Source: Rhodococcus ruber (lineage in GTDB: Bacteria > Actinomycetota > Actinomycetes > Mycobacteriales > Mycobacteriaceae). Taken from it: a DNA stretch of 64,000 nt. The position numbers and the translations under genes are program-made. Under the pieces are notes generated by a model. It was not told the DNA's origin. It searched no databases and was given only the letters and a program-made list of their open reading frames with translations. Below, piece by piece: positions 59,380 to 64,000 of the stretch. Where the stretch lies: the NCBI RefSeq assembly GCF_027270735.1, contig NZ_JAPWIJ010000008.1, forward strand, positions 62,001-126,000. Reading direction: 5' to 3'. How positions within the stretch are numbered: the first letter of the stretch is position 1; every line of letters starts with the position of its first letter.

Positions 59380-60795
59380 GTGACTTCCGATATCGCACGC
59401 GTGCACCGCGGCCACATCTTTCACGTTGCAGGCTCGCCCACCGTGACGGACGCCGCAGCCGCGCTGGTGTCGATTCCCGACGGTGCCCTTGTCGTCGGAG
59501 ACGACGGCATCATCGAGTTCTGCGGTGAGTTCGATTTTCTCCCAAGCCGATTCGCAGACCTGGCGGTTGCCGATCATCGACCGGGGTTTCTGCTGCCTGG
59601 ATTCGTCGACACTCACATTCATTTTCCGCAGACCTACGCCGGCGATTCCTACGGCGGCGGTCAGCTCCTCGAATGGCTGAACACGTGCATCTTCCCGTCC
59701 GAGTCGCGCTTCGCCGATCCCGAGTTCGCCGCGGCGGCGGCCAGAGACTTCTGCGCCGCACGCATCCGGGCCGGGACCACGCAGGCGATGGTGTTCGGGT
59801 CGGCATTCCCGCACGCGCAGGATTCGCTGTTCTCCGAGACGCGCGAGCACGGACTGCGCATCGTCAGTGGCCGCGGTGTGCAGACCACCGGCCCGGCGTC
59901 GGCGCAGGCGTTGATCACCGGTGAGGACGAGGCCATCCGCCTGGTGTCCGAGGAGATCGAGAAATGGCACGCCGCCGATACCGGCGACGTCGACACGGCG
60001 ATGCTGCACGTGGCCGTCGTACCGAGGTTCTCGCTGTCGGTGACTACCGAGACGCTGAAGAACCTCGGCGAGCTCTACGACTCGGTGCGCGACCGTGGCG
60101 TCTACTTCCACACGCACCTCAACGAGAACAACCGGCCGGGCACCGGCGAGATCGATGCCACCAAGAATGCCTACGGGGTCGATACCTACCTCGACACCTA
60201 CGACGGCAAGTTTCTGCCGGGCTCGCAGGTCGGGGGCAAGAGCTTCCTGGGCAGGCGGACCATTCTGGCGCACGCGGTGCACTGCCAGGACGCCGAACTG
60301 GAGCGGATGGCCGAGACCGGCACCTCCATCGCGCACTGTCCTACTTCGCAACAGTTTCTGGGTTCGGGCACGATGCCGTGGAAGCGAACCGTCGCCGCGG
60401 GAGTGAACATCGCCATCGGCTCGGACTTCGGCGGCGGTGACGAATGGTTGCTACCGCAGGTGCTGGCCGACGCCTTCAAGGTGCACATCTCCGAGGCCGG
60501 GGACGACGGGTTGTCGCTGCACCCGGCGGAACTGCTGTTCACCGGAACTCTCGCCGGGGCGCGCGCCCTGGACATGGAGAACCGGATCGGCAATTTCGAC
60601 ACCGGCAAGGAAGGAGATTTCCTCGTCGTCGATCCGTCCGCGTGGCCGCAGTTGGCTTCGGCGATCGACCACGGTGTTCGCGCCGACGATGCCGAACTGG
60701 CCCGAGACCAGACTCTGTTCGCCCTGCTGCTGGCGATGCGCGAGCCTGCCATCGTCGGCGTGTACGTGCAGGGACGCGCTGTGCACGGCACATGA
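59380..60795 (+). CDS. guaD: Guanine deaminase
   Basis: 471-residue amidohydrolase. Zinc site LLPGFVDTHIHFPQTYAG (HxH), HTHLNEN, ILAHAVHC and IGSDFGGGDEW (Asp). The stretch LLEWLNTCIFPSESRFAD matches the guanine deaminase subgroup rather than other cyclic deaminases. It converts guanine to xanthine and ammonia. Starts at GTG 59380. It follows the TetR gene by 48 bp on the same strand but is not functionally connected. No other purine-degradation genes are in view. Confidence 0.92.
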   Translation: MTSDIARVHRGHIFHVAGSPTVTDAAAALVSIPDGALVVGDDGIIEFCGEFDFLPSRFADLAVADHRPGFLLPGFVDTHIHFPQTYAGDSYGGGQLLEWLNTCIFPSESRFADPEFAAAAARDFCAARIRAGTTQAMVFGSAFPHAQDSLFSETREHGLRIVSGRGVQTTGPASAQALITGEDEAIRLVSEEIEKWHAADTGDVDTAMLHVAVVPRFSLSVTTETLKNLGELYDSVRDRGVYFHTHLNENNRPGTGEIDATKNAYGVDTYLDTYDGKFLPGSQVGGKSFLGRRTILAHAVHCQDAELERMAETGTSIAHCPTSQQFLGSGTMPWKRTVAAGVNIAIGSDFGGGDEWLLPQVLADAFKVHISEAGDDGLSLHPAELLFTGTLAGARALDMENRIGNFDTGKEGDFLVVDPSAWPQLASAIDHGVRADDAELARDQTLFALLLAMREPAIVGVYVQGRAVHGT

Positions 60796-60867
60796 CTGGA
60801 ACGCCCTCCGATTGATAGGTTCAGTGCGACGTCGAACTGCAGCATCGGACAACACGCGAAGGACGGC

Positions 60868-61386
60868 ATGAAGCGAGTGGCCCTGGTGATCACTGCAGTC
60901 GCTGCGCTGGTCGCGGGCTGCGGTGGTTCCGATACCGACGCCGCCGATGCCTCGACCGAGGCAGCGACGACCACCGGGGCGTACGAGCCCGGTCCGTTCT
61001 TCGGTGAATGCGGATCGATCACCGACGCCGAGGTCCAATCGGCGTTCGGAGCCGGCCCGTTCTCCCAGATCACCCGCAACTCTGTCGGCTGCCAGTGGGA
61101 GACCGTGGGCTTCAGCGGTCCGAGCGTCAGCTTCTCCTGGTACCGAGGAAGCCCGATCGGACGTGAACGTGCAGGCTCCGAGCTGATCGGCCGTCCGGCC
61201 AAGGACATCGCCATCGACGGCAACCCCGGCTTCGAGGCCGAACAGGGCCCGCTGTGCGAGATCGGCGTGCAGTTCGGCGACGATTTCTTCCACTGGTCCA
61301 TCACCTACTCCGATCAACCCGCCGCGCGCCCGCCCTGCGACGTCGGAAACGAGCTCGCGACGCTGACAGTGGAGCGCAAGCAATGA
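60868..61386 (+). CDS. DUF3558 lipoprotein (first of a pair)
   Basis: 172 residues. A lipoprotein signal (KRVALVITAVAALVAGCGGS, lipobox LVAGC) is followed by a Thr/Ala linker and a DUF3558 domain (FFGECGSITDAEVQSAFG, CQWETVGFSGPSVSFSWYRG, LCEIGVQF, PPCDVGNELA). Four Cys probably form disulfides outside the cell. GGACGG precedes the ATG. The stop overlaps the second DUF3558 gene. Function unknown; the family is actinobacterial. Confidence 0.85.
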   Translation: MKRVALVITAVAALVAGCGGSDTDAADASTEAATTTGAYEPGPFFGECGSITDAEVQSAFGAGPFSQITRNSVGCQWETVGFSGPSVSFSWYRGSPIGRERAGSELIGRPAKDIAIDGNPGFEAEQGPLCEIGVQFGDDFFHWSITYSDQPAARPPCDVGNELATLTVERKQ

Positions 61387-61910
61387 CGCGCAGACAAGTG
61401 ATCGCGGCGGCGTCGACCCTGTTGCTCGTCGCCGGATGCGCCCAGACGGTCGAGGGCACGCCGCGGCCGGCGAGCTTCGCCGGCTCGGGTAGCCAAGAAT
61501 TCACCGAGTTGTTGACCGAGTGCGATGCCGTCTCCGACGACCGGATCACGGAGACAGTCGGGGCCGAAGACATCGCTCGCGGCTTCTTCGGGGCGATCTG
61601 CCGATGGGATCTGATCGGCTCCGCGGGCATGGTGAAGGTGACGTTCAACTGGTTCGAATCCGGCACCCTGGCCGCCGAGCGGGCGGCCGACGAGAAGATG
61701 TCGTACACCGTCAGCGACACAACAGTGCAGGGCCGCAAGGCAATACAGGCCCAGCGTCCGAACGATTCCGCGTCGTGCGGAGTCTCGGCCGGCGCGGATC
61801 GGGACGGCATCTTCGGGTGGTGGGTGCAGTATCAGCCGGATGCCGCGCACCCCGATCCCTGCCAGGCCGCGGCGAAGCTGGCCGACCTCACACTCAACCT
61901 GAGCAGATAG
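61383..61910 (+). CDS. DUF3558 lipoprotein (second of a pair)
   Basis: 175 residues. A lipoprotein signal with a Tat-like TRRQVIAAAS start and lipobox LLVAGC is followed by the DUF3558 core: LLTECDAVSDDRITETVG, AICRWDLIGSAGMVKVTFNWFESGTLAAERAADEKM, SCGVSAGAD, DPCQAAAKLADLTL. Clearly a paralogue of the preceding gene, with which it overlaps by four bases. The product should be anchored on the outer face of the membrane next to it. Its promoterless 3' end precedes the rpsL promoter by 25 bp. Confidence 0.85.
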   Translation: MTRRQVIAAASTLLLVAGCAQTVEGTPRPASFAGSGSQEFTELLTECDAVSDDRITETVGAEDIARGFFGAICRWDLIGSAGMVKVTFNWFESGTLAAERAADEKMSYTVSDTTVQGRKAIQAQRPNDSASCGVSAGADRDGIFGWWVQYQPDAAHPDPCQAAAKLADLTLNLSR

Positions 61911-61935
61911 GTTGCGTATCAGGGCGAAGGGTGTT

Positions 61936-61965
61936 TTGACCCGAGGCCGCGCCGCCGGGTATCGT
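61936..61965 (+). promoter_or_regulatory. Promoter of the rpsL-rpsG-fusA operon
   Basis: TTGACC (61936-61941), 18-bp spacer, TATCGT (61960-61965). It predicts a leader of about 230 nt before the rpsL ATG at 62205; no gene was seen in 61911-62204. Confidence 0.65.
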
Positions 61966-62204
61966 TATGGGTCGTGTCCGGCCTGGCCGGACCGTTTGTG
62001 TGCCTATGCGAGGTACAGCCGTGCGCACGTTCGATCGAAGAGCGCGCAACCGGCTGGACGTGTGGGGGTATGCGACACACCCGACCGCGGGGTGCAAGAG
62101 ACCCGCGATAGCAGTACTGGAGCAGCAGCAGTACCGGGTGAGGAGCAGTGTTCTCTTGCTCCAACTGCTAGATCCCTGTTTATCGACACGAAGAAAGCCG
62201 GTTT

Positions 62205-62579
62205 ATGCCAACGATCAACCAGCTGGTCCGTAAGGGTCGCACCGACAAGGTCGCGAAACTGAAGACCGCTGCCCTCAAGGGCAGTCCCCAGCGCCGTGGT
62301 GTGTGCACTCGCGTGTACACCACCACCCCCAAGAAGCCGAACTCCGCTCTCCGTAAGGTCGCGCGTGTTCGCCTGACCTCCTCGGTCGAGGTCACCGCGT
62401 ACATCCCCGGTGAGGGTCACAACCTGCAGGAGCACTCGATGGTGCTCGTTCGCGGCGGTCGTGTGAAGGACCTCCCGGGTGTGCGTTACAAGATCATCCG
62501 CGGCTCGCTCGACACCCAGGGTGTCAAGAACCGCAAGCAGGCTCGCAGCCGCTACGGAGCCAAGAAGGAGAAGAGCTGA
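62205..62579 (+). CDS. rpsL: 30S ribosomal protein S12
   Basis: 124 residues, complete S12. The decoding-site loops are intact: [11 protein letters not shown] with Lys43 and [11 protein letters not shown] with Lys88, the positions where streptomycin-resistance changes occur, so the allele reads as sensitive. First gene of the str operon; rpsG starts two bases after its stop. Confidence 0.99.
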   Translation: MPTINQLVRKGRTDKVAKLKTAALKGSPQRRGVCTRVYTTTPKKPNSALRKVARVRLTSSVEVTAYIPGEGHNLQEHSMVLVRGGRVKDLPGVRYKIIRGSLDTQGVKNRKQARSRYGAKKEKS

Positions 62580-62580
62580 T

Positions 62581-63051
62581 ATGCCACGCAAGGGCCCAGC
62601 ACCCAAGCGGCCGCTGATCAACGATCCGGTTTACGGATCGCCGTTGGTCACGCAGCTCGTCAACAAGATTCTCCTCGACGGCAAGAAGTCGACCGCAGAG
62701 CGCATCGTCTACCAGGCGCTCGAGCAGGCTCGCGAGAAGACCGGCACCGACCCCGTCGTCACGCTCAAGCGCGCACTCGACAACGTCAAGCCGGCCCTCG
62801 AGGTTCGCAGCCGTCGCGTCGGTGGTGCCACCTACCAGGTGCCCGTCGAGGTTCGTCCCGGCCGCTCCACCACGCTGGCACTGCGCTGGCTGGTCACGTT
62901 CTCACGCGCTCGTCGTGAGAAGACCATGGTCGAGCGTCTGGCGAACGAGTTGCTCGACGCCAGCAACGGCCTCGGTGCCGCTGTGAAGCGTCGCGAGGAC
63001 ACTCACAAGATGGCCGAAGCCAACAAGGCGTTCGCCCACTACCGCTGGTGA
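62581..63051 (+). CDS. rpsG: 30S ribosomal protein S7
   Basis: 156 residues, full-length S7, which nucleates 16S rRNA 3'-domain assembly: [39 protein letters not shown] and [28 protein letters not shown]. The ATG follows the rpsL stop almost directly. A hairpin lies between it and fusA. Confidence 0.99.
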   Translation: MPRKGPAPKRPLINDPVYGSPLVTQLVNKILLDGKKSTAERIVYQALEQAREKTGTDPVVTLKRALDNVKPALEVRSRRVGGATYQVPVEVRPGRSTTLALRWLVTFSRARREKTMVERLANELLDASNGLGAAVKRREDTHKMAEANKAFAHYRW

Positions 63052-63063
63052 TCTCCTCGCTCG

Positions 63064-63092
63064 GGCGGTATTCGGAACTATCCGATACCGCC
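63064..63092 (+). terminator. Intercistronic hairpin between rpsG and fusA (not a full terminator)
   Basis: GGCGGTA-T-TCGG (63064-63075, one bulged T) pairs with CCGATACCGCC (63082-63092) around the loop AACTAT. There is no U-tract, so partial attenuation, RNA processing or protection is more likely than full termination. Confidence 0.45.
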
Positions 63093-63146
63093 GGAGCGTT
63101 GATCAGCTCAGGCAATACCTCTTCCAACACCAAGGCGGGTTAACTC

Positions 63147-64000
63147 GTGGCACAGGACGTGCTGACCGACCTCAACAAGGTCCGCAACATCGGCATCATG
63201 GCCCACATCGATGCCGGCAAGACCACCACTACCGAACGCATCCTCTTCTACACCGGTATCTCCTACAAGATCGGTGAAGTTCACGATGGCGCAGCCACCA
63301 TGGACTGGATGGAGCAGGAGCAGGAGCGTGGCATCACGATCACCTCTGCTGCCACGACGTGCTTCTGGAACGACAACCAGATCAACATCATCGACACCCC
63401 CGGTCACGTCGACTTCACCGTCGAGGTGGAGCGTTCGCTCCGCGTCCTCGACGGCGCTGTCGCAGTGTTCGACGGCAAAGAAGGTGTCGAGCCGCAGTCC
63501 GAGCAGGTCTGGCGTCAGGCCGACAAGTACGACGTGCCGCGCATCTGCTTCGTCAACAAGATGGACAAGCTCGGCGCGGACTTCTACTACACCGTGCAGA
63601 CCATCATCGATCGTCTCGGTGCCAAGCCGCTGGTCATCCAGCTGCCCATCGGCGCAGAGAACGATTTCGAGGGCGTCATCGACCTCGTGCAGATGAAGGC
63701 TCTCGTGTGGAGTGGCGAGACCAAGCTCGGCGAGAAGTACGAGATCCAGGAGATCCCGGAAAACCTCAAGGAGCGCGCAGACGAGTACCGCACCATGCTG
63801 CTCGAGACCGTGGCCGAGTCCGACGAAGCGCTTCTGGAGAAGCACTTCGGTGGCGAAGAGCTCACGATCGACGAGATCAAGGGCGCCATCCGCAAGATGA
63901 CGGTCAACAGCGAGCTGTACCCGATCCTGTGTGGATCCGCGTTCAAGAACAAGGGCGTTCAGCCCATGCTCGACGCGGTCATCGACTACCTCCCGTCTCC
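63147..64000 (+). CDS. fusA: Elongation factor G, N-terminal part (3' end outside window)
   Basis: First ~284 residues of EF-G, the ribosomal translocase. GTPase motifs: G1 [19 protein letters not shown], switch/G2 around [16 protein letters not shown]3 DTPGHVDF, G4 [10 protein letters not shown] and G5 CGSAFKNKG. The GTG at 63147 gives the usual actinobacterial start [18 protein letters not shown]. It is the third gene of the str operon; the window ends within it. Confidence 0.98.
   Translation, partial: MAQDVLTDLNKVRNIGIMAHIDAGKTTTTERILFYTGISYKIGEVHDGAATMDWMEQEQERGITITSAATTCFWNDNQINIIDTPGHVDFTVEVERSLRVLDGAVAVFDGKEGVEPQSEQVWRQADKYDVPRICFVNKMDKLGADFYYTVQTIIDRLGAKPLVIQLPIGAENDFEGVIDLVQMKALVWSGETKLGEKYEIQEIPENLKERADEYRTMLLETVAESDEALLEKHFGGEELTIDEIKGAIRKMTVNSELYPILCGSAFKNKGVQPMLDAVIDYLPS

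Noticed and set aside
1..64000. tRNA genes, rRNA, insertion sequences, integrases or prophage genes
   Set aside because: None recognised on either strand; no transposase-like protein or terminal inverted repeats seen.

Overview
The window is high-GC actinobacterial DNA, most likely Rhodococcus or a close Nocardiaceae relative. The clues are strong G/C third-position bias, many GTG starts, ATGA/TGATG-coupled operons, apparently leaderless genes, and families typical of the group: 13E12-type DUF222/HNH proteins, DUF3558 lipoproteins, a GAP-family protein and mycobacterial-type NDH-2. It opens inside the 3' part of rpoC and closes inside the 5' part of fusA. About 60 kb of other genes lie between rpoC and the rpsL-rpsG-fusA (str) operon, two loci that are often close together. 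I saw no tRNA, rRNA, CRISPR array, insertion sequence, phage or integrase.

Layout. 1-1.9 kb: end of rpoC and its terminator. 1.9-5.7 kb: VOC, SnoaL-like and MarR genes, then a SoxR regulator divergent from an MFS exporter; a SoxR-box palindrome fills the 19-bp spacer of the exporter promoter. 5.8-14.6 kb: Tat-exported PhoD phosphatase, Tat-exported cholesterol-oxidase-like GMC enzyme, an EEP nuclease/phosphatase, VOC, glutamine amidotransferase, LLM flavin oxidoreductase, LysR and type II NADH dehydrogenase. 14.6-24.7 kb: a membrane protein/histidine kinase/response regulator operon, two coupled anchored extracellular proteins, a SixA phosphatase with GtrA, TetR with a GAP-family protein, a degenerate CPBP-like protein and a GNAT. 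24.8-27.0 kb: a 13E12/HNH protein with an acidic repeat region.

27.0-32.7 kb holds the most interesting unit: a biotin-transport operon bioY - acyl-CoA ligase - thiolase - bioM - bioN - acyl-CoA ligase. Its genes overlap or nearly abut, and it sits behind a perfect 17-bp palindrome that fits the actinobacterial BioQ operator. It combines an energy-coupling-factor biotin importer with CoA-ligase and thiolase genes, like Bacillus yhfU-yhfT-yhfS, and suggests uptake and activation of biotin or an acyl precursor. 32.6-37.0 kb: acyl-ACP thioesterase, a bifunctional lytic transglycosylase/NlpC-P60 hydrolase, a VKOR/DsbA-like disulfide pair and aroQ. 37.0-40.9 kb: two MFS transporters and a TetR. 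41.0-45.5 kb: a DUF3494 ice-binding surface protein next to a class F sortase, and a GT39 glycosyltransferase. 45.5-49.4 kb: second 13E12/HNH protein, VOC, ASCH and a secreted EEP lipoprotein.

49.5-59.3 kb: an eight-gene catabolic operon (TIGR03084 protein, AtuA, acyl-CoA dehydrogenase, carboxyltransferase, biotin carboxylase/BCCP, acyl-CoA dehydrogenase, enoyl-CoA hydratase, TetR) behind a palindromic operator. It resembles atu/liu pathways for branched or terpenoid acyl-CoAs, and its carboxylase needs biotin. 59.4-61.9 kb: guanine deaminase and two DUF3558 lipoproteins. 61.9-64 kb: rpsL promoter, rpsL, rpsG, an intercistronic hairpin and the start of fusA.

A signal cutting across the window is a set of short (12-18 bp) direct or tandem duplications, 2-3 copies each. 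Many of them span stop codons or operon junctions.
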